DNA of 64,000 nucleotides from Rahnella aquatilis CIP 78.65 = ATCC 33071 (GCF_000241955.1 NC_016835.1:310001-374000); one strand, 5' to 3'; positions 1-8,676 are shown, counted from the stretch's first letter. Numbers and translations: made by a program. The notes: generated by a model not told the origin, from the letters alone.

Positions 1-1
1 G

Positions 2-1267
2 ACGCTCGATCAGGCCGCCCAACGGGTACTGGCGCGTTTCAATGCGCAGCGCATCTCGCTGACAGAGCAGTATTCTTCCACCTATCTGACGATCGCGACA
101 CTCAAAGTGGTGGCGGGCACCGCTGTGCTGATCCTGCTGTATTACGCTGCATTTACATCCTGGGCCAAAGTGAAAGCCTATTTCACGGCAAGAATTTTGC
201 TGAAGAAGGGGTGGATCCCGTACCGGTGGCGCAGCTTACTGGGCGCGGTTGAAGTCCATTTGTATGCCATATTGATGATTTTACTGAGCATCGTCGCGTT
301 CTATCTCTGGCTGAGCTGGTTGTTCCGTTTATATCCCTGGACGCGTGTCTGGGGCGAATCGCTGGGCGACTGGTCAGTGAATGTGATGCAGAAAATCGCA
401 TTAGCGATTGTGTCAGCGTTCCCCGGACTGATGATTGTGGCGATCATTTTCCTCATCACGGCGTTTATTCTCAAGCTGCTGAAAATCATGTTAAAACGGG
501 TTGAAACCCGAAAACTTAACGTGCCCGGTTTGCACCCTGAAACGGTGGGTGCGACGCGAAAACTGATTTCCGTGATGATCTGGCTGTTTGCGCTGTCAGC
601 AGCGTATCCGTTTTTGCCGGGTGCGAATTCACTGGCCTTCAAGGGTGTCAGCGTATTCTTTGGCCTGATGCTCACGCTGGGCTCGGCAGGCGTGATGAAC
701 CATGCCATGAGCGGACTGGTGCTGATTTATTCACGGGCGCTGCGTAAAGGCGATGTGATCCGCATCGGCGATAACGAAGGGCTGGTGAGTGAAATCGGTA
801 TGCTGGCGACCAAAATCATCACCCGTGAAAGTTACGTTGTCACGGTGCCAAATGCCGTGGTGGTCAGCGGCAAAATCACCAATCTCAGTGCCCAAAACCC
901 GGGCGGTGGCGTCAATCTGACCACCAGCATCACCATCGGTTATGACACGCCGTGGCGGCAGGTGCATGCCATGCTGGAACTGGCCGCCAGCCGCACACGG
1001 GGTATTGATCTTCAGCATAAACCGCTGGTGCGTCAGCTCAGCCTGATGGACTGGTATATTGCCTATGAATTGCAGGTGCATCTCCGGGCAGGCGAATCTC
1101 TTGCTGCGGTGAGAAGCGAATTACACAGTCACATTCAGGATGTATTTAACGAATTTAATGTTCAGATCATGTCGCCGAATTTTGTGAACCAGCCGGAAAC
1201 GGCGGTCAGGGTTGCTCAGGACAACTGGTTCGCCGCACCGGCCTCGCCGCCGGACAAGCCGACATGA
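2..1267 (+). CDS. MscS-family mechanosensitive channel, 5' end outside window
   Basis: Inner-membrane mechanosensitive channel that would release solutes on hypo-osmotic shock. The frame is open from base 2 with no stop, so the gene starts upstream of the window. A GTG at 107 is in frame but is probably internal. Several hydrophobic segments are followed by the MscS pore helix and beta domain: a Gly/Ala-rich helix near 655-715, then the LRKGDVIRIGDNEGLVSEIG stretch (about 735-800) and the alpha/beta vestibule to the end. These features are typical of the MscS core. The long N-terminal membrane part suggests one of the larger paralogues (YnaI/YbdG/MscM-like) rather than MscS itself, but the missing N-terminus prevents assignment. 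Confidence 0.85.
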   Translation, partial: TLDQAAQRVLARFNAQRISLTEQYSSTYLTIATLKVVAGTAVLILLYYAAFTSWAKVKAYFTARILLKKGWIPYRWRSLLGAVEVHLYAILMILLSIVAFYLWLSWLFRLYPWTRVWGESLGDWSVNVMQKIALAIVSAFPGLMIVAIIFLITAFILKLLKIMLKRVETRKLNVPGLHPETVGATRKLISVMIWLFALSAAYPFLPGANSLAFKGVSVFFGLMLTLGSAGVMNHAMSGLVLIYSRALRKGDVIRIGDNEGLVSEIGMLATKIITRESYVVTVPNAVVVSGKITNLSAQNPGGGVNLTTSITIGYDTPWRQVHAMLELAASRTRGIDLQHKPLVRQLSLMDWYIAYELQVHLRAGESLAAVRSELHSHIQDVFNEFNVQIMSPNFVNQPETAVRVAQDNWFAAPASPPDKPT

Positions 1268-1309
1268 GACGTCTGGAACTGCTCAGCCGGTGCCGTTAAT
1301 TGTCCCTTT

Positions 1310-1753
1310 TTAACCCTGCGGCGGAAACTGCCCGAGTTGCATGAACGCACCAAACCAGTCTTCCAGATGCCAGGTGGTGGTGACGCGTTCGCCATTCAGC
1401 TCATGAAATTCATGCAGCCGGATGCTGACAAATTTGCCGGTAGGTTCGATGCCCATAAAGTTGCCGTTATGTGTGCCGGTAATTTCTGCGCGCACGGCAA
1501 TTTTTCCCGGCGTCTGAAGGAGATCGTGGACGGTGATTTTTACGTCCGGAAAAGCCTCAATGAAGCCCCGGATGATCGGTTTCAGCCCTTCGGGGCCAGA
1601 GGCCTGGCCGGGTGCCAGGGGGATATCGTTCCAGTCCTGCGTGACGGCCTCATCCAATAAGTCCGGATTATGCAGGCTGAAAGCCTGATAGATTTTTTCA
1701 ACGGCTTTACGTTCCGCTATTAGACGGTTGGCTATCTCGTTATTATCTGACAT
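1310..1753 (-). CDS. SnoaL-like / ester cyclase family protein
   Basis: Small 147-residue protein of the NTF2-like alpha+beta barrel superfamily, resembling SnoaL-type ester cyclases. The family signs are an N-terminal helix (AVEKIYQAFSLHNPDLLDE), a central segment FIEAFPDVKITVHDLL and the late strand TTTWHLEDWFGAF. Such proteins are usually cytoplasmic and catalyse cyclisation, isomerisation or hydrolysis of small molecules; the substrate cannot be read from sequence. It is divergent from the LysR gene starting at 1872, which is the usual arrangement of a LysR regulator and its target. Function beyond the fold is unknown. Confidence 0.75.
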   Translation of the reverse strand: MSDNNEIANRLIAERKAVEKIYQAFSLHNPDLLDEAVTQDWNDIPLAPGQASGPEGLKPIIRGFIEAFPDVKITVHDLLQTPGKIAVRAEITGTHNGNFMGIEPTGKFVSIRLHEFHELNGERVTTTWHLEDWFGAFMQLGQFPPQG

Positions 1754-1871
1754 TGCTAAATTCCTCTGGCTGATTGCATTTTTAGGGGGGTAATGTGGTG
1801 CACGCAGCGAGTATCACATTCGTATCAGTAATAATTGAAATAAGAAAAGCATATAGAGGAATATACGTTTT

Positions 1872-2786
1872 ATGGATTTTAAGGGACTCGATCTGAATTT
1901 GCTGGTGGCGTTTGATGCGCTGATGGAAGAGCGGAATGTGACCCGTGCCGCCAGCAAAGCGGCGGTCAGTCAGCCTGCGATGAGCGCGGCATTGTCCCGG
2001 CTGCGAACGCATTTTGCGGATCCGCTGTTTATCCGCAGCACTTCCGGTCTTCTGCCGACCGCAAGGGCAAAAGAGATCGGTTTACACGTGTCAAAAGCGC
2101 TTAACGAACTGAGTCATCTGCTGGCTCCGGATGACAATTTTGCGCCCGAAAACAGAAAGATATCTTTTACGCTCGGCACATCAGAATACCCGCTGATGGT
2201 GTTGCTGCCCGGCATTATGCGGGCGATCAGCGAACAGGCACCCGGTGTGACGCTACATGTGCGGACATTCATCGACCGTGATGCGTCCGTGTCGATGCTG
2301 GATGCCGGTGAGGTTGATCTGGTGATCGGCATTCCTCCTACCCGGCCGGAAAACCGCATCTTATCGCTGCCTCTGTTCAGTGATGAATTTGTCACGCTTA
2401 TCCGCCGCGACAGCGATGCGGCGCGAAATGGCATGACGTTAGAAGCCTATCTCGCGATGAGCCATATTCTGGTCTCGCCGGAAGGAAATCATTATGGTCT
2501 GGTCGATGAACAGCTGAGGAAAATGGGACTGACGCGTGAACTTCGCCTGACGCTGCCAACCATGGCTGGCGTGGCCGGTGTAGTGCAGCAGACGGGATAT
2601 GTCGCGACAGTGCTCAAACGCAGTGTGATTGTCAGCGAGAAACATCAAAATATCCTGATGACGCCTCCACCGGTGGCGTTGCCGGAGATCCCGTTTTATC
2701 TGTTGTGGCACCGGCGTTCTGATGACAGCAACGGGCAGAAATGGCTGCGAAAACTGATTTGTGCGCAGGCACGCGAATTGCTGTGA
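1872..2786 (+). CDS. LysR-family transcriptional regulator
   Basis: 304-residue LysR-type regulator. Residues about 5-65 form the winged helix-turn-helix (LDLNLLVAFDALMEERNVTRAA, then SQPAMSAALSRLR). The rest is a periplasmic-binding-protein-like effector domain beginning near residue 90 (ISFTLGTSEYPLMVLLPGIM). Start ATG at 1872 follows a GAGGAA-like ribosome site. The N-terminus resembles the NodD/LinR/PcpR-type subgroup. It is divergent from the SnoaL-like gene with a 118-base gap, so that gene is the most likely target. The inducer is unknown. Confidence 0.85.
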   Translation: MDFKGLDLNLLVAFDALMEERNVTRAASKAAVSQPAMSAALSRLRTHFADPLFIRSTSGLLPTARAKEIGLHVSKALNELSHLLAPDDNFAPENRKISFTLGTSEYPLMVLLPGIMRAISEQAPGVTLHVRTFIDRDASVSMLDAGEVDLVIGIPPTRPENRILSLPLFSDEFVTLIRRDSDAARNGMTLEAYLAMSHILVSPEGNHYGLVDEQLRKMGLTRELRLTLPTMAGVAGVVQQTGYVATVLKRSVIVSEKHQNILMTPPPVALPEIPFYLLWHRRSDDSNGQKWLRKLICAQARELL

Positions 2787-2874
2787 GTGGTCAGGCACCA
2801 TCAACACGCCGGGGCGTCGGTTCAGCCGCCGGAGAAAAGATTCCCCCGCATGATGTGCAGGGGATGCAGGATGG

Positions 2875-3735
2875 CTAACCCGCCATTCCGTTCAGTTTTT
2901 CCATCACTTCATCTGACAGAATCACCTTCGAACTGGCCAGATTTTCCTGTAAATGCTGCGGCGATGACGTGCCGGGGATCAGCAGGATATTCGGCGAGCG
3001 TTTGAGCAGCCAGGCCAGCGCAACCTGCATCGGCGTCGCCTGCAATTGTGCCGCCACCTCATCAAGCTGCGTTGACTGCAACCGCGAAAAACCGCCCAGC
3101 GGGAAGAACGGCACATACGCGATTTCCTGTTCAGCCAGGCTGTCGACCAGCGCGTCGTCGTGACGGTTTGCCAGGTTATACATGTTCTGAACGCAGGCGA
3201 TCGTCGTCAGTTTCTGCGCATCGGCGACCTGTTTTGCCGTCACATTGCTCAGGCCGATATGGCGGATCAGGCCGCGTTCTTTAAGCATAAGCAGTGCTTC
3301 CAGTTGCGGTTCCAGTGACCCTTCTTTTGGCTGACGGACATCGAACATGCTGCGCAAATTCACTACGTCCATCGTATTAAGTCCCAGATTGCGCAGATTA
3401 TCTTCCACCGCCTGCGTCAGTTCCTGCGGGCTGAAAGCCGGTAACCAGCCACCTTTTTCATCGCGTAGTGCCCCGACTTTGGTCACGATGCACAGATTAT
3501 CAGGATACGGATACAGGGCTTTTTTGATCAGCTTATTGGTTTCATGAGGGCCATAAAAATCGCTGGTGTCGATGTGATTAACGCCAGATGCCACGGCATC
3601 ACGCAGCACCTGAATGGCCCGTGCTTCATCCCTGACCGGGCCAAAAACGCCGGGACCAGCCAGTTGCATTGCACCGTAACCTAAGCGCGCTACTTCTCTG
3701 TCGCCGAGGCGGTAAGTCATTGAGGGTTGTGACAT
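2875..3735 (-). CDS. pdxI: Aldo/keto reductase, YdbC/PdxI-like
   Basis: 286-residue NADPH-dependent aldo/keto reductase, the same length as E. coli YdbC (PdxI, pyridoxal reductase) and very similar over recalled stretches: RLGYGAMQLAGPGVFGP at the N-terminus, GVNHIDTSDFYGP, the middle HIGLSNVT motif, and a C-terminal WLLKRSPNILLIPGTSS cofactor-binding loop. Catalytic Asp and Tyr are visible in HIDTSDFYGP. The start ATG at 3735 has a strong AGGAG site upstream. It is divergent from a LysR gene at 3831, its probable regulator. The family reduces pyridoxal to pyridoxine; the orthologue assignment rests on memory of E. coli YdbC. Confidence 0.8.
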   Translation of the reverse strand: MSQPSMTYRLGDREVARLGYGAMQLAGPGVFGPVRDEARAIQVLRDAVASGVNHIDTSDFYGPHETNKLIKKALYPYPDNLCIVTKVGALRDEKGGWLPAFSPQELTQAVEDNLRNLGLNTMDVVNLRSMFDVRQPKEGSLEPQLEALLMLKERGLIRHIGLSNVTAKQVADAQKLTTIACVQNMYNLANRHDDALVDSLAEQEIAYVPFFPLGGFSRLQSTQLDEVAAQLQATPMQVALAWLLKRSPNILLIPGTSSPQHLQENLASSKVILSDEVMEKLNGMAG

Positions 3736-3830
3736 GGAATTCTCCTGTGTGATTGTTCATGGATTGTAGCTGCGGGCAGGTTGTGCAACTATCCGGTGAA
3801 ATCAGGACAAACTGTACGGGGTGACGCACA

Positions 3831-4766
3831 ATGCCAATGGATATCGCGCTGTTGCACGCAGTAGTGGAAGTGGCGAAAGCCGGGGGATTTCGTGAGGCGG
3901 CGCGCGTCACGGGCAGCAATGCATCCCGGCTAAGTGATGCGGTGCGCCGCGCGGAACAACAACTGGGCATCCGCCTGTTTCACCGTACCACGCGCGCCGT
4001 GGTGCTGACCGAAGCGGGCAGGGCATTGCTCGAGAAGCTGATCCCGGCCATGAATGAGGTGGATGCGGCACTCGATGTCCTCAACCACTATCGCAATACG
4101 CCCGGTGGCACGCTACGCCTGAATGTTCCGGTCAGTGCCACGCGTCTGGTTTTGCCTGCGCTGGTGCCGGAATTTCTCCGGCGTTACCCGGATATTCAGC
4201 TGGAGATTATCGCCGAGAGTAACGTACAGGATGTATTTCGTGACGGCTGCGATGCGGGGATCCGTTATGACGAACGCCTTGAGCAGGACATGGTGGCGAT
4301 CCCCATCGGGCCGCACCGTCAGCGCTATGCCGCAGCGGCGTCCCCGGATTATCTCAACGCACATGGCCGCCCAGCGCATCCGCGGGATCTGATACAACAC
4401 CGGTGTCTGCGTGGCCGCTATGCCAGCGGGATCATGCCGGACTGGGAGTTTGAACGTGAGGGCGAAAGTCTCAGCGTGCAGGTGAGCGGCCCGCTGGTGG
4501 TCAGCGTCGGTGGCGCGGTGGATCTGGCCGTGGAAACGGCGGTGGCGGGCGCTGGCATTATCTATCTTTTCGAAGAATGGCTGCGGCCGGCCATTTCCAG
4601 CGGCAAACTGGAAGCCATTTTGCAGCCGTGGTGGCTGTCGTTTTCCGGGCCGTATCTTTACTACAATGACCGGCGTCTGATCCCCGCGCCGTTGCAGGCG
4701 TTTATCGATTTTGTGCGCGAAGATAATCTCAAACGGAATTGCTCTGTGGAATCTATAAAACCTTAA
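3831..4766 (+). CDS. LysR-family transcriptional regulator
   Basis: 311-residue LysR regulator of the group that typically controls neighbouring oxidoreductases. It has an N-terminal helix-turn-helix (DIALLHAVVEVAKAGGFREAA, then SNASRLSDAVRRAEQQLGIRLF) and a substrate-binding domain from about residue 90 (GTLRLNVPVSATRLVLPALV). The EQQLGIRLFHRTTRAVVLTEAG stretch is characteristic of the family. It is divergent from the PdxI-like reductase across a 95-base gap, so control of that gene is the simplest inference. The ligand is unknown. Confidence 0.85.
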   Translation: MPMDIALLHAVVEVAKAGGFREAARVTGSNASRLSDAVRRAEQQLGIRLFHRTTRAVVLTEAGRALLEKLIPAMNEVDAALDVLNHYRNTPGGTLRLNVPVSATRLVLPALVPEFLRRYPDIQLEIIAESNVQDVFRDGCDAGIRYDERLEQDMVAIPIGPHRQRYAAAASPDYLNAHGRPAHPRDLIQHRCLRGRYASGIMPDWEFEREGESLSVQVSGPLVVSVGGAVDLAVETAVAGAGIIYLFEEWLRPAISSGKLEAILQPWWLSFSGPYLYYNDRRLIPAPLQAFIDFVREDNLKRNCSVESIKP

Positions 4767-4828
4767 CATAAATTTAAAATAACAGGCGAGAATAATGAAT
4801 TTTGGATCTGTTTATCTATAAGTCATAA

Positions 4829-5035
4829 ATAATATTTACGCTAGCCTTTGCAAAAGCTTTCAGTGATTATGGCTGTCACGGGTCATATCTTGATTTTAAA
4901 AAAGTCACCGGCATAGGTTTTTCGCCTTATATTTACCACGCACTTCAATACAATCTGACCGACTTTTTTGCCATTGAAGCGGGAGTCATTGCACCGACAA
5001 TATTCGCGTCAAGCATACAATGGCGTTTCCGGTGA
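4829..5035 (+). pseudogene. Remnant of an unrecognised small exported protein
   Basis: This stretch has no start codon, but the frame from 4829 to the TGA at 5033 reads as a protein-like sequence: IFTLAFAKAFSDYG, then LDFKKVTGIGFSPYIYHALQ, then NLTDFFAIEAGVIAPTIF, ending QWRFR. Alternating polar/aromatic strands and an aromatic C-terminus suggest the end of an outer-membrane beta-barrel, with a leading piece that looks like the end of a signal peptide. An ATG at 4795 in another frame gives only eight codons before TAA, as if a frameshift had removed the start. I do not recognise the parent family. The rest of 4767-5068 holds nothing else I can call. Confidence 0.35.
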
Positions 5036-5068
5036 TTAAAATGATGCTGCCTTACGCAGGGAGAAAAC

Positions 5069-5644
5069 TCAGCCCAGCAGGCCCAGGTGCTCGACGAGAA
5101 TCGACGTACCAATACCGATCAGCACCACGCCCCCCAGAATTTCAGCCCATTTACCCATCGCAGCACCGAGGAACCGGCCAAGCAACATACCGGATGTTGC
5201 CATGATGGTGGTGGCAGCACCGATAGCCAGTGCCATCACCAGAATATTCACCTGAAGGAAGGCCAGTCCGACACCCACGGCCATCGCATCCAGACTGGTT
5301 GCGACAGCTGTAGTCACCAGCACCCAGAAGCCGTGACGGCGCGGTGCCTGCGCATCTTCTTCCGCATGACCTTTCCTGAAGGCTTCCACGATCATGCGGA
5401 TACCGAGAATCAGCAGCAGGGTGAATGCCACCCAATGGTCCCAACTCATAATAAACTGGCTGGCTGCCAGACCGATCCCCCATCCGATCACCGGCGTAAT
5501 CGCTTCGATTACGCCAAAAATAAGCCCGGTGCGTAACGCCTCTTTCAGCGGTGGCCGGTGCAGAGAAGCGCCTTTGCCAATCGCTGCCGCAAAAGCATCC
5601 ATGGACATACCGAACGCCAGAATGAGGATGGTATAAAGTTGCAT
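5069..5644 (-). CDS. mntP: Manganese efflux pump MntP
   Basis: 191-residue inner-membrane Mn(II) exporter of six predicted helices; E. coli MntP has 188. Hallmarks are the paired acidic motifs in membrane segments: [14 protein letters not shown] near residue 14 and [18 protein letters not shown] near residue 115. The [20 protein letters not shown] stretch also matches the family. It protects against manganese toxicity. An MntR-like dyad lies about 125 bases upstream (5766-5785), consistent with MntR control as known for E. coli mntP. The ribosome site is weak, and a short hairpin sits just upstream of the start. Confidence 0.93.
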   Translation of the reverse strand: MQLYTILILAFGMSMDAFAAAIGKGASLHRPPLKEALRTGLIFGVIEAITPVIGWGIGLAASQFIMSWDHWVAFTLLLILGIRMIVEAFRKGHAEEDAQAPRRHGFWVLVTTAVATSLDAMAVGVGLAFLQVNILVMALAIGAATTIMATSGMLLGRFLGAAMGKWAEILGGVVLIGIGTSILVEHLGLLG

Positions 5645-5660
5645 AAAACGGACCAGTCAG

Positions 5661-5680
5661 GCCTTTGGAAACAAAAAGGC
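5661..5680 (-). other. Short hairpin in mntP 5' leader
   Basis: GCCTTT and AAAGGC arms enclose an 8-base loop, ending 17 bases upstream of the mntP ATG on the minus strand. A strong Shine-Dalgarno is not visible between the hairpin and the start. It may affect translation of mntP. I do not see the long conserved yybP-ykoY manganese riboswitch layout in the 150 bases upstream, but a covariance search is needed to exclude it. Confidence 0.4.
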
Positions 5681-5765
5681 GAGTTATTAATTGAGTTGAG
5701 CAGTTTGCCACAAAAAAGAAAATAGAAAAACCTTTATTTTCAACGTGTTATAGTCTTAGTTAAGA

Positions 5766-5785
5766 ATGTTAGCACAGGCTATATT
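5766..5785. promoter_or_regulatory. MntR-like operator upstream of mntP
   Basis: The dyad TTAGC-ACAG-GCTAT (5769-5782) fits the E. coli MntR consensus, in which ATAGC and GCTAT arms are separated by four bases. It lies about 125 bases upstream of the mntP start. In E. coli MntR activates mntP, so an upstream activator site is plausible. The second box in this window, before sitA, has the same arms. Confidence 0.6.
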
Positions 5786-6146
5786 TGATTGAAATATCGT
5801 TACTTTTCATCCTCCATGGCATTTTTTTAAATAAATTTTCAACGCATAATGTTAAAAAAATTAAATGTAACAATAAATATCATTTAATATGGAATGGACT
5901 TTTTTGTTCTTATAAAAAATAGAATCTTCATTATTACGAATATGAAAATAAAATATCGATAAATTCTTTTTTTATATGAAAACAATCAGGGTTTCTCTCT
6001 ATTAGTTTGTTTTTTAAAACAAAATTTAAAATAATTTAGAAAAAGTGAATGTATTAGTAAGCAATCAGATATGTGAAAAACAATAATTACTGTTTATTAT
6101 TGCGGCCATATTAATTCTCCCTTTTTAACATTATGGTGATTTATCC
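5786..6146. other. AT-rich control region upstream of the T6SS operon
   Basis: No open reading frame is supported here. The stretch is strongly AT-rich, with long A and T runs, unlike the flanking genes. An inverted repeat CAATAAT-N8-ATTATTG occupies 6081-6102, about 45 bases before the tssB start. AT-rich promoters of secretion loci are commonly silenced by H-NS in enterobacteria; that role here is an inference. No unambiguous -35/-10 pair was chosen. Confidence 0.5.
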
Positions 6147-6626
6147 GTGAGCAATACACAATATAAGTTGAGCAAGGCGCGTCCCCCTCGCGTTCAAATT
6201 ACGTACGACGTTGAAGTTGGCGGTGCTGAATCCAAAAAGGAATTACCGCTGGTGATGGGAGTTATCGGGAATTTTTCCAAAGATGACATGCCGTTACGTG
6301 ACCGCCGTTTTACGCACATTGATAAAGACAACTTCAATAATGTTATGGAAGGAATGAAACCGGCTGTAGAAATGTTGGTTGAAAGTACCTTGCCAGAAAA
6401 AGAAGGCCAGATGGCTATTGCTCTGGAATTCAATTCTATGGATGACTTCTCTCCTGAAAACGTGGCGATGCAAGTGGAACCGTTGCGCAAACTTCTTGAA
6501 TTGCGCGAGCAACTGAGTGATTTGCGCAACAGAACGGCGAGCAATGACCGCCTGAAAGAACAGTTGGTTGAATTATTAGAGGGTATGACGAAAAACGCGG
6601 AACCTGCCAAAGGAGATGCAGAATGA
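6147..6626 (+). CDS. tssB: T6SS contractile sheath small subunit TssB
   Basis: 159-residue VipA/TssB subunit that polymerises with TssC into the contractile cytoplasmic sheath. The N-terminal ARPPRVQITYDVEVGG and the following KELPLVMGVIGNFS are the family signature. FNNVMEGMKPAVEMLVESTL lies mid-protein and LRKLLELREQLSDLRNR near the C-terminus, the TssC-interacting helix. The start is GTG at 6147 with a GGTGA ribosome site seven bases upstream; no in-frame ATG precedes it. It overlaps tssC by four bases and opens the T6SS operon. Confidence 0.95.
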   Translation: MSNTQYKLSKARPPRVQITYDVEVGGAESKKELPLVMGVIGNFSKDDMPLRDRRFTHIDKDNFNNVMEGMKPAVEMLVESTLPEKEGQMAIALEFNSMDDFSPENVAMQVEPLRKLLELREQLSDLRNRTASNDRLKEQLVELLEGMTKNAEPAKGDAE

Positions 6627-8104
6627 GTGATATCCAGGTCATGAATGCTCCAGCCCAGGCTGAACAGGCAGGCGATTATCTTGATCAGATTATTGATAAT
6701 ACCCAGGCCATCCGCCGGGAATCCGATCGTAATAAAGTAAAAAGTCAGTTGGATAACTTCCTGTCGGAAGTCGCATCGGGTGCGGTCATTGTCTCCAATG
6801 ATTTGGTCGGTAGCATCGAAGCGCGCATTGCCGCCATCGATGAATTGCTGTCTTCTCAGGTCAGCAAAATTATACAAGCACCTGAATTCCAGCGTATGGA
6901 ATCCTCCTGGCGTGGTTTGCACAAGCTGGTGCAAAGCAGCGTCACGGAAAACACCAAAGTGCGCGTTTTTAACTGCACAAAGAAAGAGCTGCTGCGTGAT
7001 TTTAAATCCGCCTCTGACTTTGATCAGTCTTCATTATTCAAAAGCATTTATGAAAGCGAATACGGCACCTTTGGCGGTGACCCTTACTCTGCTTTTGTGG
7101 GTGATTTTGAATTCGACTGCATGCCGGAAGATGTGCAACTGCTGGAACAGATTTCACATGTTGCCGCCGCCGCTCACGCGCCATTCCTGAGTGCCGCGAA
7201 CCCTGGCATGTTTGCGATGGGATCCTTCTCCGAGATGCCGCGTCCGCGTGATCTGGGCAAACTGTTTGAAACCTCCGACTATGCCCGCTGGAAATCCTTC
7301 CGCCAGAGCGACGACTCCCGTTATGTTGGCTTAACATTGCCACGTGTTATCGGCCGCCTGCCTTACGGTGCCAAAACCGTGTCCGTAGATGCGTTTAATT
7401 TCGAAGAAAAAATCGACGAAAACAATGATGGCTCGAACTATTTATGGGTAAACGCGGCTTATGATTTAGCAGGCCGTATGGTCGAGGCGTTTGAAGAATA
7501 CAGTTGGTGCGCGGCGATCCGGGGTGTTGAAGGCGGTGGTTTAGTGAAGTCATTGCCGACCTACAACTACATTTCACAGACCGGCGAAAAGATCATGCAA
7601 TGCCCGACAGAAGTGGCAATTTCTGATCGTCGTGAAAAAGAACTCGCTGAGCTTGGTTTTATTCCGCTCATTTATTGCAAAGGTACAGATTATGCGGCGT
7701 TCTTCGCTGTGCAGTCGACCAATAAACCGCGTAAGTACGATTCTGAGCTGGCGAATGCCAACGCCAAATTATCAAGTCAGCTGCAATATATTATGACAAC
7801 ATCGCGCTTTGCTCATTATTTGAAATCCATTGTGCGCGATAAAGTGGGCAGCTTTATGTCCAAATCTGAATGCCAGAATTTCCTGCAAAACTGGATCAAC
7901 CAATATGTTGTAGGTTCTGACAATGTTGGCCCGGCAATTAAAGCGAGCCATCCGTTACGTGAGGCTGTTGTTGAGGTTGTGGATGTTCCAGGTTCACCAG
8001 GCAGTTATCGTGCAGTCGCTTATCTTAAACCTCATTTTCAGCTCGAAGGACTCAGTATGTCACTGCGTTTGGTAGCAGAACTCCCAGCATCTACGGATGC
8101 GTAA
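6623..8104 (+). CDS. tssC: T6SS contractile sheath large subunit TssC
   Basis: 493-residue VipB/TssC sheath subunit. Family landmarks are LDNFLSEVASGAV near residue 45, the EFQRMESSWRGLHKLV block near residue 90, and the DFEFDCMPEDVQLLEQISHV, HAPFLSAANPGMF, LPRVIGRLPYG and AYLKPHFQLEGLS stretches. TssB-TssC sheath contraction drives the Hcp tube and is recycled by ClpV, encoded further downstream. ATG overlaps the tssB stop (ATGA), implying translational coupling. Confidence 0.96.
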   Translation: MSDIQVMNAPAQAEQAGDYLDQIIDNTQAIRRESDRNKVKSQLDNFLSEVASGAVIVSNDLVGSIEARIAAIDELLSSQVSKIIQAPEFQRMESSWRGLHKLVQSSVTENTKVRVFNCTKKELLRDFKSASDFDQSSLFKSIYESEYGTFGGDPYSAFVGDFEFDCMPEDVQLLEQISHVAAAAHAPFLSAANPGMFAMGSFSEMPRPRDLGKLFETSDYARWKSFRQSDDSRYVGLTLPRVIGRLPYGAKTVSVDAFNFEEKIDENNDGSNYLWVNAAYDLAGRMVEAFEEYSWCAAIRGVEGGGLVKSLPTYNYISQTGEKIMQCPTEVAISDRREKELAELGFIPLIYCKGTDYAAFFAVQSTNKPRKYDSELANANAKLSSQLQYIMTTSRFAHYLKSIVRDKVGSFMSKSECQNFLQNWINQYVVGSDNVGPAIKASHPLREAVVEVVDVPGSPGSYRAVAYLKPHFQLEGLSMSLRLVAELPASTDA

Positions 8105-8128
8105 ATTTAATTAATAGGATACAAAATA

Positions 8129-8623
8129 ATGTCAGATGCTGATAATTTATTTATGCAAATTGAGGGTATTACAGGTTGCGTAAGTGATAAAAAATATAAT
8201 GGCTGGATTGCTGTTGACTATACGAGTAATAGCGTGTTTAGTTCAGCGGCAATCAATAATGGCACTGGCCAAATGAACAGCGACGGCGTTAGGTTTGAGC
8301 AGGTTTCATTCTCAAAAGAAATGGACGCTACTTCCACTGATCTGATGAATATGGTTGCTGAAGGAACGAATATCAAAAAAATTATTGTCGCGATGAATGT
8401 TAAAACGGACAATAAAGATAATGAAATGGTCCGTTGGACCTATCAGAACTGCATACTGACCAGCCATCAAATCGGTGCAAGCAAAGCCGGAGGGATCCCA
8501 CATGAGACGCTGAGTTTCGTATTTGGTCGCATTGAATTCGAAACCCAAATGGTCGAGCCCGGTGGGACAACTAAGAAGTATGGCCCGGTAGGCTGGAATA
8601 TCATAGAAAACACCAAGCTGTAA
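8129..8623 (+). CDS. hcp: T6SS inner tube protein Hcp (TssD)
   Basis: 164-residue Hcp, the hexameric ring that stacks into the secreted T6SS tube. Features are MQIEGITGCVSDKKYNGWI at the N-terminus, the central beta core with EQVSFSKEMDATSTDLMNMV, and the closing SFVFGRIEFET. Its length is typical (about 160-170). No C-terminal effector extension is present. A perfect 10-base-pair hairpin follows the stop, which may explain how Hcp is made in excess over downstream products. Confidence 0.95.
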   Translation: MSDADNLFMQIEGITGCVSDKKYNGWIAVDYTSNSVFSSAAINNGTGQMNSDGVRFEQVSFSKEMDATSTDLMNMVAEGTNIKKIIVAMNVKTDNKDNEMVRWTYQNCILTSHQIGASKAGGIPHETLSFVFGRIEFETQMVEPGGTTKKYGPVGWNIIENTKL

Positions 8624-8635
8624 TTTTTCAAAACA

Positions 8636-8662
8636 ACAGTGCACGCCGCAAACGTGCACTGT
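8636..8662 (+). other. Stem-loop between hcp and tssE
   Basis: Perfect inverted repeat: ACAGTGCACG (8636-8645), loop CCGCAAA, CGTGCACTGT (8653-8662). No T-run follows, so it is not a classical terminator. It may stabilise hcp mRNA or partly attenuate transcription into tssE. Confidence 0.7.
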
Positions 8663-8676
8663 ATTAAGGTTTGTGG

